Source of the DNA: Nitrospirota bacterium
GTDB taxonomy: Bacteria > Nitrospirota > Thermodesulfovibrionia > Thermodesulfovibrionales > Dissulfurispiraceae
Length of the DNA stretch: 64,000 bases
Reading direction: 5' to 3'
Assembly (NCBI GenBank): GCA_004321915.1
Contig: SCQE01000068.1
Span: 1 to 64,000 of the forward strand
The notes under the pieces are model-generated. The model saw nothing but the letters and a program-made list of their open reading frames with translations, made no database searches and was not told the DNA's origin. Shown here one piece after another: positions 41,083-49,620 of the stretch. Each line of letters begins with the position of its first letter. Within the stretch, counting starts at the first letter, position 1. The translations under genes were made by a program, and so were the position numbers.

Positions 41083-43584
41083 ATGACGATCAAGAAGAAA
41101 CTGTATCTGAATATGTTCGTGACCATTGCGGGGATTGCGATTATAGGGGGCTTCAGCATTATAGGAATGAAGTTTGTTCACGGCAATCTCTCGATGCTTA
41201 CCGAACGCTCCACCCCGTATCAGTTGAAGACGGTCGAACTCCAGCGGGCGATGCAGGAGCATACATCAAACCTCCTGAAGGTTGCGGCTTCGACCTCAAC
41301 GCAGGATTTCAGTTCCGTAAAGGCTGAAGCTGAAAAGAGCCTTGCGGATGTTAAAAAGACTGCTGACGATCTGAGCGCTTTCAAGGCCGACCGCGACAGC
41401 TCTTCGGAGATAAAGGCCGATGAGTTGGCGGGCATTACCTCTGACATGTTCAGAACAACGGAGGACCGTCTGAAGGCTGAGGAAGGGGCAAAAAACGCAG
41501 ACTTGCTGATGCAGAACAGGCTGAAAGAGGTCTCGAAGCGTTTGGCCGAGCTCGACATATCAATCAAGAAACTACAGAAGTCTTCCGTCGGACAACTCAT
41601 GTCTTCCTCGGAAAGCGCCCGCAAGATGACCACCAAGGTGGGGATACTGCAAACTCTGAATCAAGCGCTCAAGGATGCAAATGCAGGGTTTTTAGAACTC
41701 CAAGCGGCACGAAGGGTCTCTGATGTCCTTGTGGCAAACAACCGTATAAACGGCGCGCTTCGCACTGTCCAGTCAAACGCAGCCAACCTGAGGTCTTTCG
41801 GGGATAATGATCTGGCAAAGAGCCTTTTGTTGGGCGCATCGGACATGCAGAAGCTTCTGGCAGGCGCTAACGGAATTGTTCAGGCCAAGAAAAATACCTT
41901 TGAAGACGATGCTGTGACCGCTGATTCGGGGCAGGTCATTTTTGACAAAAACATGCCTTTCGCCAAACAGAGTCTCGGCAACCTTGTAGTGCTTATACAG
42001 GACGAGATCGAAAAATCGGGCGATAAATTCCAGTCCGAGAACGCTAATTTCGACTCATCCTTGAAAGGCTCCACTTCCGCCGGCGACATACTACTTATAA
42101 ACAGCGAGCTTACGGCCCTCGGTCTGAATATAGAGGGGCTTATCGGCAGGTTGTTCAGCGTTCGAAGGCTTCAGGACCTGAATGCGATGAACGCCGAACT
42201 GAAAGGCAGGTTCGAACGGTCTGCTCTGCTCGAAAAAAAGCTGACGGATTCGCTGTCATCGGCAAAGAGGACAGAGGAGGTCAAGCTTATAAAGGCGGCA
42301 GGCAGTTCCCTGTCGGATATAAAGGGGCTGCTCTTTTCCAAGGATGGGGTAATCGAAAAACTGCACAGGGTTTTGAGCGTCAATGAACAGGCCTCCGCCC
42401 TGAACGAGAAGCTCAAAAATACGGTCGCCCAACAGCGCGAAAAAGGCAAAAAAGGTATGACCACGGCGCAGGAGGCGCAGGAGAAGGCGATAAAATCGGT
42501 CAACAATATAGTCAGCACATATCTGGTCAGTGTGGGCGTTATAAGCTTAATTACGCTTGTTATAGGCATTTTCTTCAGCAAGACTGTGGTAAGTTCCATA
42601 TTGACCCCTGTGCGCGAATTACAGGACCTTGCCGAAGGTTTCGGTAACGGAGACTTCAACAAGCGCATGGACGAAAAGAGGAAGGATGAGTTCGGCGGTC
42701 TTGCCGTTAATTTCAATCAAGCCACACTAAAGCTAAGCGGAATAACCACACAGATAAGGGACTCTATAAAAAAGTTGTCTCACGATTCTGAGGAGCTTAC
42801 TGCCGTTTCAGAGCGTTTGAGCGGCGGGTCTTCCAAGCAGGCCTCGCAAACCGATCAAGCCGCCACTGCGATGACGGAAATGTCGCAGACCACGATAGAC
42901 ATGGCGCGCAACGCCTCGGAAACCGCTCAAACCGCAGAGGTGATGAAAGACACCGCGCTTCAGGGCAAAGGCGCTGTTGACGGCACCGCACAGGAGCTTG
43001 AACGCTTTGCTGAAATGGTCAGGAAGTCGGCAGAAAAAGTCGAATCTCTCGGACAGAAATCTTCAGAAATAAACAACATAATAACACTCATAAAAGAGAT
43101 AGCTGATCAGACTAATTTATTAGCGCTGAATGCCGCGATAGAGGCGGCCAGAGCAGGAGACCAAGGCCGCGGGTTTGCGGTTGTGGCCGACAGCGTAAGA
43201 CAGCTTGCGGAACGGACAACGGTCGCGGCCGACGACATAGCCAAGACGGTGAAGTCCATGCAGGGCGAGGTAAAAGACTCTGTGGACTTCATGCATGAGC
43301 AGAGGGGCTCTATCGTAAAGGTGCTCGCCGATGTTAAAAATACGCTGGCCTCTATGGGCATGATAGTTTCTAATGTCGAAACGGTCACTGACATGATACA
43401 GCGGATAGCGACCGCAACCGAAGAGCAGTCTTCCACCGCGTCGGAGGTATCGCACAACATGGAGAACATTTCCGTCATAACAAGGGAGCTTAACGGGTCT
43501 GTCGAAGGGATACGCCGCGCTTCCGAAGACCTTTCCAAACTCGCTTCGGATTTGAGTTCGACTGCAGCGTGGTTTAAGACATAA
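41083..43584 (+). CDS. Methyl-accepting chemotaxis protein with a large helical sensor region
   Basis: An 833-residue chemoreceptor. Membrane segment 1 about 8-30, a long extracytoplasmic, heptad-rich region (30-475), membrane segment 2 about 480-503, HAMP (505-560), then the signalling domain with the hairpin tip EIADQTNLLALNAAIEAARAGDQGRGFAVVADSVR. A CheA/CheW contact and methylation helices follow. The start ATG follows the G9 tract; GTG at 41065 is a less likely alternative. It may sense ligand through the binding protein encoded upstream. Confidence 0.93.
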   Translation: MTIKKKLYLNMFVTIAGIAIIGGFSIIGMKFVHGNLSMLTERSTPYQLKTVELQRAMQEHTSNLLKVAASTSTQDFSSVKAEAEKSLADVKKTADDLSAFKADRDSSSEIKADELAGITSDMFRTTEDRLKAEEGAKNADLLMQNRLKEVSKRLAELDISIKKLQKSSVGQLMSSSESARKMTTKVGILQTLNQALKDANAGFLELQAARRVSDVLVANNRINGALRTVQSNAANLRSFGDNDLAKSLLLGASDMQKLLAGANGIVQAKKNTFEDDAVTADSGQVIFDKNMPFAKQSLGNLVVLIQDEIEKSGDKFQSENANFDSSLKGSTSAGDILLINSELTALGLNIEGLIGRLFSVRRLQDLNAMNAELKGRFERSALLEKKLTDSLSSAKRTEEVKLIKAAGSSLSDIKGLLFSKDGVIEKLHRVLSVNEQASALNEKLKNTVAQQREKGKKGMTTAQEAQEKAIKSVNNIVSTYLVSVGVISLITLVIGIFFSKTVVSSILTPVRELQDLAEGFGNGDFNKRMDEKRKDEFGGLAVNFNQATLKLSGITTQIRDSIKKLSHDSEELTAVSERLSGGSSKQASQTDQAATAMTEMSQTTIDMARNASETAQTAEVMKDTALQGKGAVDGTAQELERFAEMVRKSAEKVESLGQKSSEINNIITLIKEIADQTNLLALNAAIEAARAGDQGRGFAVVADSVRQLAERTTVAADDIAKTVKSMQGEVKDSVDFMHEQRGSIVKVLADVKNTLASMGMIVSNVETVTDMIQRIATATEEQSSTASEVSHNMENISVITRELNGSVEGIRRASEDLSKLASDLSSTAAWFKT

Positions 43585-43596
43585 TAGAGGACAATT

Positions 43597-43659
43597 ATGG
43601 CCATGCGAATTGTTATAGCAGATGACCATTGTATAATGCAGTTGTTTCGGCTGACTATA
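43597..43659 (+). pseudogene. Response-regulator N-terminal remnant
   Basis: Twelve bases after the chemoreceptor, an ATG with its own GAGG site begins MAMRIVIADDHCIMQLFRLT, the start of a receiver domain (IADDH carries the acidic pocket). The frame then runs into the terminator at 43662 and the porin 3' end, so the rest of the gene is gone. Confidence 0.65.
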
Positions 43660-43661
43660 AA

Positions 43662-43698
43662 AAAAAGGCGGAAAGGGAAGGCCCCTTTCCGCCTTTTT
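43662..43698. terminator. Bidirectional terminator between chemoreceptor and porin
   Basis: AAAAAGGCGGAAAGGG (43662-43677) pairs with its exact complement (43683-43698) around a five-base loop. A-runs and T-runs on both sides make it work for both convergent genes. Confidence 0.92.
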
Positions 43699-43707
43699 AA
43701 AGAACGA

Positions 43708-45420
43708 TTAAAACATAACTTCGAGAGTCAGATAGATGTTGTCCGCGCTCTGTATCGGGCGTAAAAGCGAGTTTGAATTTGTGGTGAGTTCGCTGATCTT
43801 CTTAGGTTCTCCGAGCCAGAAGCCGCTGCCTGTGTACTCGAAGTTATATTTCTGATAGCCCAATCTTGCGAAGGCCTTGCCTCTTTTGGCGATGGGTTTC
43901 TTGTTCAGCTCCTGAATCAGATAAACCTCGTAGACCGAGCCCCTTGTGCCGAGCTTGCCTGTCCACATATCGTCTGCAGCAGGAGTAAACGCCATCCAGT
44001 ATTTTGTGCCGCGGTTGTACTCGGCTCCGATTTTCGTCAGTGTCGGTTTTATGTCATACCGCGCGCCCAAGTAGTAGGCGCTGCCTGTCCTTGACCTCTT
44101 GAGGGTGCTTCCGCCTCTCGCGTCCGGATCGTACAGGAAGCCTGCAAGCGCAGCATTTTGGTTGTAGTATATGCCGCCTGTTCCGTTGTCAGAATAGAAA
44201 TTGCCGCTGTACATATTGTCGTTGGGGTCGGTGGTGCTGACCGCAAAACTTCCGAAAAGGTTCAGGTCTCCGAAGCCGAGTTTCTCGATCTTTCCGGATA
44301 CCACACTGCCGTACCATGTGAGGTCGCCGATATTTTTATTGGCGGCTCCGAGGCCGAACGGGTCGCTGCTGCCCGGATAGGCGAATATGTCTTTGCCTTT
44401 CTGCCACTGCAACTCAACATGTAAATTGTCGGTGTCATAGGGTACGATGTTTAAGCCGTAAAACTGGACATCCTTGAACCTGTTGCTGTAATTGCCCTGC
44501 TCGTAAAAGCCGCTGTCCATCCCTTTGCCGTAGCAGAACTTCGCATACGCGCCCGGAAGGATGTCTATATCGGGGGCCACGCCGAGAGTAAGACCGTCAA
44601 ACGCATAATCCACAAGCAGTCCCGGCACGCCTGCGGTGCCGCTTTTTTCGAGGTTCTGTCTGATATTTGTCGGGATGCCGCCTGTCGAAGGCCGCCTTCC
44701 TACCGAAAACCATACAGGAGCTCCTCCTATATTGCTCCATGTGGCATAAGCCTGATCGACCCTAAGAGTGTTGTCGGTCGGAACATGCCCTAAATTGCCG
44801 TCCATCAATACGAACCTGTCGGCAAAGAACGGGCTCTGGTCTATTGCGCTGTTGCCCCATGTTTTGTACATGAGCAGCCGGGCCTTGACCTGAATGTCCT
44901 CTGTCGCCTTGGCCACCATGTTCAGGCCGAACCTGTTCGTGAACAGGGAATCGTTCTTGGCGATATAACTGTTTGTCTGTCCCGAACCCAGAGCCGCTGC
45001 ATAAACCGCGGCTGCAGGCGAATAATAACCCGGGACCGTTGCGGTGGCAGGCGTCAGTGCGCCCATGGTGCCGTTGGCTATCCTTGTCTGAACGTCCCGT
45101 TGCATGGTCCCGAAATGATAGTGATTAGCCACCTTGCCGGTCAGGTAGTCGCTCCTGAACCTGTAATCCCCGCCGAGTTGAAGCCACGACGCACTTGCGG
45201 AGTCCTTGGAATCCTGAGACTTCTTTTCGACGACTGTGATGCGCTCTTCCTTGTCCGCATCCTTCTTCTGCATGTCCTGCAACTGCTGTTTCATGTGTTC
45301 CAGTTGTTTCGAGAGCGCCTCGATTTTCTGGAGCATGTCGCTCTGGTCCAGAGCAAATGCAGGGATGGGGAGAAGAAGGGAGAGCGAAAGGAGAACTGCA
45401 ACAAACTTCCTGATACGCAT
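43708..45420 (-). CDS. DUF3373-family outer-membrane porin
   Basis: A 570-residue protein. The signal peptide (1-23) ends AFA, a coiled coil follows (about 25-70, KIEALSKQLEHMKQQLQD), then beta-barrel strands (LQLGGDYRFRSDY onward) to the terminal aromatic-ending strand YLTLEVMF. The start at 45420 has GGGGGTG ahead of it; the longer frame is not used. These porins occur in Nitrospirota and related anaerobes; solute unknown. Confidence 0.85.
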   Translation of the reverse strand: MRIRKFVAVLLSLSLLLPIPAFALDQSDMLQKIEALSKQLEHMKQQLQDMQKKDADKEERITVVEKKSQDSKDSASASWLQLGGDYRFRSDYLTGKVANHYHFGTMQRDVQTRIANGTMGALTPATATVPGYYSPAAAVYAAALGSGQTNSYIAKNDSLFTNRFGLNMVAKATEDIQVKARLLMYKTWGNSAIDQSPFFADRFVLMDGNLGHVPTDNTLRVDQAYATWSNIGGAPVWFSVGRRPSTGGIPTNIRQNLEKSGTAGVPGLLVDYAFDGLTLGVAPDIDILPGAYAKFCYGKGMDSGFYEQGNYSNRFKDVQFYGLNIVPYDTDNLHVELQWQKGKDIFAYPGSSDPFGLGAANKNIGDLTWYGSVVSGKIEKLGFGDLNLFGSFAVSTTDPNDNMYSGNFYSDNGTGGIYYNQNAALAGFLYDPDARGGSTLKRSRTGSAYYLGARYDIKPTLTKIGAEYNRGTKYWMAFTPAADDMWTGKLGTRGSVYEVYLIQELNKKPIAKRGKAFARLGYQKYNFEYTGSGFWLGEPKKISELTTNSNSLLRPIQSADNIYLTLEVMF

Positions 45421-45430
45421 AGTACACCCC

Positions 45431-45494
45431 CTATTGATTTTTATTACATGAATAATAATGTAAAGCAATTAATAAAATCAATAGTCTATTGATT
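45431..45494. promoter_or_regulatory. Palindrome and extra half-site upstream of the porin gene
   Basis: AATCAATAG-T-CTATTGATT (45476-45494) is a perfect palindrome, and the half CTATTGATT recurs at 45431-45439. Between them lies a weak minus-strand promoter (TTGCTT-N16-TAATAA). The sites flank the probable porin promoter, as expected for a repressor. Confidence 0.55.
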
Positions 45495-45613
45495 GCGAAA
45501 CTATATCAAAACATGTCCGGCAGGCAGGAACGCGCCCCCCCGGGGATGCATCACCGACAACTCCGGCTGCGGCGCTGTAGATTTGGCCTAAGCCGGTAAT
45601 TCCGGGGCTTTTA

Positions 45614-45649
45614 TTGACCTTATTTGGCTTTTGTTATTAAAATATCCCC
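45614..45649 (+). promoter_or_regulatory. Probable leaderless promoter of the ArsR gene
   Basis: TTGACC (45614-45619), an 18-base spacer and TAAAAT (45638-45643), six bases before the ATG at 45650; no ribosome-binding site is visible. Confidence 0.5.
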
Positions 45650-45982
45650 ATGAATAAAGACAAAACCATATTTGAGATGCAAGCGGAAATCTGCAAAGTC
45701 CTGTCCAGCCCGATGAGGATAGAGATCCTCGGCGCGTTAAAAGACGGTGAAAAAACAGTGACCGAACTTGTAGAGATCCTAGGCACACAAAAGGCAAATG
45801 TTTCGCAACACCTCTCTGTTATGAGACATAAAAACATTCTGAAGAGCAGAAGGAACGGGGTGAATATCTACTACGCCATTGCGAACACAAAGGTCATTCA
45901 AGCATGCACCCTCATGAAGGAAGTCCTCGCTGAACTATTGACTGAGCGCAGCAAAATGGCCGGTATGATCCGTAAGGCGTAG
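45650..45982 (+). CDS. ArsR-family transcription regulator
   Basis: A 110-residue winged-helix repressor. Helix-turn-helix: KTVTELVEILGTQKANVSQHLSVMRHKNIL. No metal-binding Cys pair of the ArsR/SmtB alpha-3 type is visible, but His and Cys residues occur in the dimer helices (Cys in IQACTLMK). It precedes the ICMT-like gene by 98 bases and may control it or the divergent porin. Confidence 0.88.
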   Translation: MNKDKTIFEMQAEICKVLSSPMRIEILGALKDGEKTVTELVEILGTQKANVSQHLSVMRHKNILKSRRNGVNIYYAIANTKVIQACTLMKEVLAELLTERSKMAGMIRKA

Positions 45983-46080
45983 CTCTACCGGGTGCGAATG
46001 GAAAGTGATAGACCCGGTTTAGCTACGGCAGATAATAAATCCGGATCTGTTAAGGGACAACGACGCCGGTTTATTTCCGC

Positions 46081-46713
46081 ATGAAAGAAGTATTTATAAT
46101 ATTTGTTACTTTATCGTGCTTCGGTCTCTTCCACAGCGTACTGTCCCGGGAAAGCGCTAAAATAGCTGTTGCACGTTATGCCGGGACCGCTTTTGTTAAT
46201 GCCTTTTACAGACTTATATACACTATTTTCAGCATTGTTACGACCGTTATCGCCTTTGCTGTGGTTCGCCGGCTTCCGGATGTCGGTCTTTTCAACACAC
46301 CGGTATGGCTCGTGTGGCCTATGCATCTAATTCAGCTGGCCGGACTTCTTTTTGGCGCCTCGGTCTTCCGTGTGCTTGACCCATGGGAGTTTCTCGGGTT
46401 CAGACAGGCATGGAGTTTTATTTGTCGCCGCGAGGGGGATGAAGGAAAAGTCAAAGATATAGAAGGGCTCTCCCGGACAGGTCTGGTCACAGTAGGTCCT
46501 TATCGGATTGTAAGACATCCGTTATATGCGGCCGGGTTGATTTTTTTCACTTTCGGGCCGGTCATCACCAGAAACCGGCTCTTTGTAACTATTCTTGCGG
46601 ACCTTTATTTTGTTTACGGCGCTTTGTCCGAGGAGAGGCGCATGTTGAAACGCTTTGGCACGGAATACCGCGAATATATGAAGAGAACACCACGGTTTAT
46701 ACCTTATTTCTGA
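46081..46713 (+). CDS. ICMT/NnrU-like membrane methyltransferase
   Basis: A 210-residue integral membrane protein. Five or six hydrophobic segments, then GPYRIVRHPLYAAGLIF and EERRMLKRFGTEYREYMKRTPRFIP at the C-terminus, the SAM-binding signature of the isoprenylcysteine carboxyl methyltransferase/PEMT fold. Similar proteins include NnrU and the methanethiol methyltransferase MddA. The substrate is unknown. No ribosome-binding site is obvious. Confidence 0.8.
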   Translation: MKEVFIIFVTLSCFGLFHSVLSRESAKIAVARYAGTAFVNAFYRLIYTIFSIVTTVIAFAVVRRLPDVGLFNTPVWLVWPMHLIQLAGLLFGASVFRVLDPWEFLGFRQAWSFICRREGDEGKVKDIEGLSRTGLVTVGPYRIVRHPLYAAGLIFFTFGPVITRNRLFVTILADLYFVYGALSEERRMLKRFGTEYREYMKRTPRFIPYF

Positions 46714-46739
46714 TTATCTTTCGGGACAATAATTCCTCG

Positions 46740-47708
46740 TTATTTGATAAGCCTCGAAACCTCGTTTAAAAGCGCCGCAACATCGAACTTCACAAGGTAG
46801 CCGTCCGCGCCGACGCCTTTGGCCTTGACCCTGTTCTCCTCGCCGCTCAATGAGGTGTTGACTATTATCGGTATGCCCTGAAGTTTCGGATCGGCCTTCA
46901 GGTTTTTGCAGAAGGTAAGACCGTCCATTTCAGGCATCTCCACATCGGAAATTATAAGATTTACATAGTCGGTTATCGGGTTGTTGCCTATCTTGCCTAG
47001 AAATTCGTGCAGAGTATTTAATGCCTGAGCCCCGTCAACCGACTCTATTACGGTAAGACCGGCATTTTCGAGGATGTCTTTCAGTATCTTTCGCGCAACG
47101 CTCGAATCGTCTGCGATAAGCACATTCCCGCTCAGTTTTTTATGCCCGGATTTACCGAGGGCGTCAAGAGATATTTCTTTTTGAGAATGCAGGGACCCTA
47201 TGTCCGCTATGACGCTTTCGAGGTCGAGGATGAGAAGGAGATGGCCGTCTTCTTTTTCGTCGAGCTTCGTAACTCCGGTGACCCTGCCGCTGTGTTTGGC
47301 CTGAAGGAGAGCGGGCGGAGGTTTTATCTGGTCCCATTTGATCCTGCGGATCCTTTCGACCTCATGCACGATCATTCCGGTCGTGGTGCCCATCATTTCA
47401 AGCACGACCACCTTGGGTCTTATTTCCATGTCGTGAGGTGCGGTCAGTTTCATCCATTTGCCGAGGTCCACTATAGGTATGACCTCTCCGCGGACATGGG
47501 CCAGCGCTTCTGCGTAAGAAGGCATGTCAGGGACCTTAGTTAGTGTAGGCATAGGTATTATCTCACGAACTTTAGCGACATTGACGCCATAGTCCAAAAT
47601 TTCGGTGACTCCGTCGAGGGTTGCGTTGTACATCCTGAACACTACAAGTTCGAGTTCGTTGCTGCCGACCTTTAAAACCTCCGGCATGGTGCTGGTGCTT
47701 TGTGCCAT
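46740..47708 (-). CDS. cheV: CheV-type coupling protein (CheW plus receiver)
   Basis: A 322-residue chemotaxis scaffold. Residues 1-170 are a CheW domain (VREIIPMPTLTKVPDMPSYA) and 195-322 a receiver with the phosphorylation site in IISDVEMPEMDG. CheV couples chemoreceptors to the CheA kinase and adapts by phosphorylation. AGGAGG precedes the ATG. No other che gene is in the window except the receptor at 41083. Confidence 0.92.
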   Translation of the reverse strand: MAQSTSTMPEVLKVGSNELELVVFRMYNATLDGVTEILDYGVNVAKVREIIPMPTLTKVPDMPSYAEALAHVRGEVIPIVDLGKWMKLTAPHDMEIRPKVVVLEMMGTTTGMIVHEVERIRRIKWDQIKPPPALLQAKHSGRVTGVTKLDEKEDGHLLLILDLESVIADIGSLHSQKEISLDALGKSGHKKLSGNVLIADDSSVARKILKDILENAGLTVIESVDGAQALNTLHEFLGKIGNNPITDYVNLIISDVEMPEMDGLTFCKNLKADPKLQGIPIIVNTSLSGEENRVKAKGVGADGYLVKFDVAALLNEVSRLIK

Positions 47709-47754
47709 ATGTCCTCCTGAAATGCCTTAAATGCCCTATTTGCCTTGGTCTATA

Positions 47755-47783
47755 ATTATATGCTCAACGACCGGGTTTTGCAA
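47755..47783 (-). promoter_or_regulatory. Promoter of cheV
   Basis: On the minus strand, TTGCAA (47778-47783), a 17-base spacer and a perfect TATAAT (47755-47760), about 46 bases before the start codon. An ordinary leader with AGGAGG follows. Confidence 0.7.
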
Positions 47784-47789
47784 TTTTTA

Positions 47790-48743
47790 TCAGGTCTTTT
47801 TCATGGCTTCGTCAAAAAGCGAGCTGAGGTTTTTGGCTGCTCCGTAAATGCCTCTCAGCGTTTCGGCCAGTTCGCTCTTGCCTGCCTGTTCGGCCTTTGC
47901 GGCCCATTCCCGGTAAGTTGCGGCGTGCTCGTCGTTGTGCTCTTTCCAGTGGTGCAGCAGGTGATTAAGTTTTGCCATGTCGTCCATAGAAGTGCTCTCC
48001 TTGTTTATGCTTTGTTTTTGAAGAGATAGAGGCAACTCAAGATTGTTTCCTTCAAGCAAGGCTTTGTTCGACAGTATCGCTTCTGCGGGGCCGTCGGCCG
48101 CAACCCTGCCGTCCTTTATCACGATGCATCTTTTGCAGACATCCAGTATCAGGTCAAGGTCGTGTGAGGCCACTATCTTTGTGTGTTCGAATGCCTTCAG
48201 CAGCTCAATGAGCTGCCGCCGGGATTTGGGGTCGAGATTTGAAGCCGGTTCGTCCATCACAAGTATGTCCGGCCGCATGGCTATGACTGTCGCGATCGCC
48301 ACAGCGCTCTTCTGGCCGGACGAAAGGTGGTGCGGCGGCTTATCTTTCAATTTAAGACAACCGACAGTATCGAGCGCCTCCTCAACCCGTTCGGCAATCC
48401 TGTCAGCGCTTATTCCGAGATTCAGCGGGCCGAAGGCGACGTCATCGAATACGGTGGGCATGAAAAGCTGGTCGTCCGGATTTTGAAAGACGAGGCCGAC
48501 TTTTTTCCTTATGTCCTGACGGGTATGTTTGTCTAGCTGAAGGTCTCCTACGACTATGCTACCGCTGGAGGGCAGGAGATGGCCGTTTATGTGCATGAGC
48601 AGCGTTGATTTTCCCGCCCCGTTTGCCCCGACAATGCCGACAGATTCCCCGTGAGATATCCTGAAGGAAGCGCCGTTAAGGGCCGATGAGCCGTCCGGAT
48701 AGCGGAAATGTACATCTTTAAATTCGACAAAGTGATGGCTCAT
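47790..48743 (-). CDS. cbiO: Co/Ni ECF-type importer ATPase CbiO with C-terminal extension
   Basis: Energy-coupling ATPase of a cobalt or nickel importer, 317 residues. Walker A GANGAGKST, Q-loop QNPDDQLF, signature LSSGQK, Walker B ILVMDEP and switch His (SHDLD) are all present. About 68 extra residues at the C-terminus (from about 250, MDDMAKLNHLLHHWKEHNDEH) are His-rich and helical, as found on some Ni/Co importer ATPases, and may bind metal. It is the last gene of the porin-cbiM-cbiQ-cbiO operon. Confidence 0.92.
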   Translation of the reverse strand: MSHHFVEFKDVHFRYPDGSSALNGASFRISHGESVGIVGANGAGKSTLLMHINGHLLPSSGSIVVGDLQLDKHTRQDIRKKVGLVFQNPDDQLFMPTVFDDVAFGPLNLGISADRIAERVEEALDTVGCLKLKDKPPHHLSSGQKSAVAIATVIAMRPDILVMDEPASNLDPKSRRQLIELLKAFEHTKIVASHDLDLILDVCKRCIVIKDGRVAADGPAEAILSNKALLEGNNLELPLSLQKQSINKESTSMDDMAKLNHLLHHWKEHNDEHAATYREWAAKAEQAGKSELAETLRGIYGAAKNLSSLFDEAMKKT

Positions 48744-48747
48744 GAAA

Positions 48748-49545
48748 TCATCCCGTCGTCCATCTGCCTATAAGCGTTGTCAGGTTAACGACCCTGAATA
48801 ACAGGATGAGCCCGACGCTCGCAAAAATGAACAGGATGTCGGACATAGTCAGGGCATATGCCTTCGTGGAATATATCTTCCCGTTAAAGCCCCTTGCGAG
48901 CATCGCATTGTAAACACGTTCCGCCCGATCCACTGTCCTGATAAATAAAACGCCTATAAGCGGCACGAAATGTTTTATTCCCTTTCCCCTTTTGTTAAAT
49001 GACCGCATGTCGCGGGCACGGACTATTTTCATCGCTTCTTCCATCAAAACGAAAAGATACCGGTAAAGAAAAAGAAGCTGGGCCACAAAGGCCTTTGGTA
49101 TTCGGAGCTTTTGCATCGCAAAGCAGATGCCGGGGAACGAAGTCGTTGCAATGAGAAGCAACGCAGCGCTGATCGTAAGTGAGAACTTGAGCATTATGGA
49201 AACAAATGACATCCATCCGCGACTCACAGTAAAGCCAAGGAAATTAAGCGCCGGCTGGCTGTCAAGCAGAGGGTTGAATATTCCGATAAAAACGGCAAAT
49301 GGAGAGACAAACAATATTTTTTTCAGTATGAACCGAAAGGGAATGTCACCGAGGGTAAGAAATAATACAGGGAAAATAAAAAACGGCAAAAGCCCTGTGA
49401 CGGCGTATTTAGGAAAAGAAACAACGGCGACGATGAACATGAGCGACGAGATCAGCTTTATCCTCGGATCGATCCGGTGGATAAAGGTGTTCTGATAGGA
49501 AAGCCTGTCGAGATAACCTAGGTTAAAGAATTCCGTGTCGAACAT
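48748..49545 (-). CDS. cbiQ: Co/Ni ECF-type importer transmembrane protein CbiQ
   Basis: A 265-residue energy-coupling membrane protein. About five or six membrane segments; the coupling-loop motifs ARDMRSFNKRG and AERVYNAMLARGF (two A-R-G helices that contact the ATPase) are clear. It lies four bases before cbiO. Confidence 0.92.
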   Translation of the reverse strand: MFDTEFFNLGYLDRLSYQNTFIHRIDPRIKLISSLMFIVAVVSFPKYAVTGLLPFFIFPVLFLTLGDIPFRFILKKILFVSPFAVFIGIFNPLLDSQPALNFLGFTVSRGWMSFVSIMLKFSLTISAALLLIATTSFPGICFAMQKLRIPKAFVAQLLFLYRYLFVLMEEAMKIVRARDMRSFNKRGKGIKHFVPLIGVLFIRTVDRAERVYNAMLARGFNGKIYSTKAYALTMSDILFIFASVGLILLFRVVNLTTLIGRWTTG

Positions 49546-49620
49546 TATTTTTTATGTTACGGCAGAGAGGCTGGAGTAATCGCTGCCCGCGCCTTTGTCC
49601 GCCTTAATCTTACCTCTGGA

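Noticed and set aside
43597-43764. 55-codon open frame after the chemoreceptor as a complete gene
   Set aside because: Only the first 20 or so codons resemble a receiver; the rest crosses a strong terminator and the antisense end of the porin gene, so it is a remnant.
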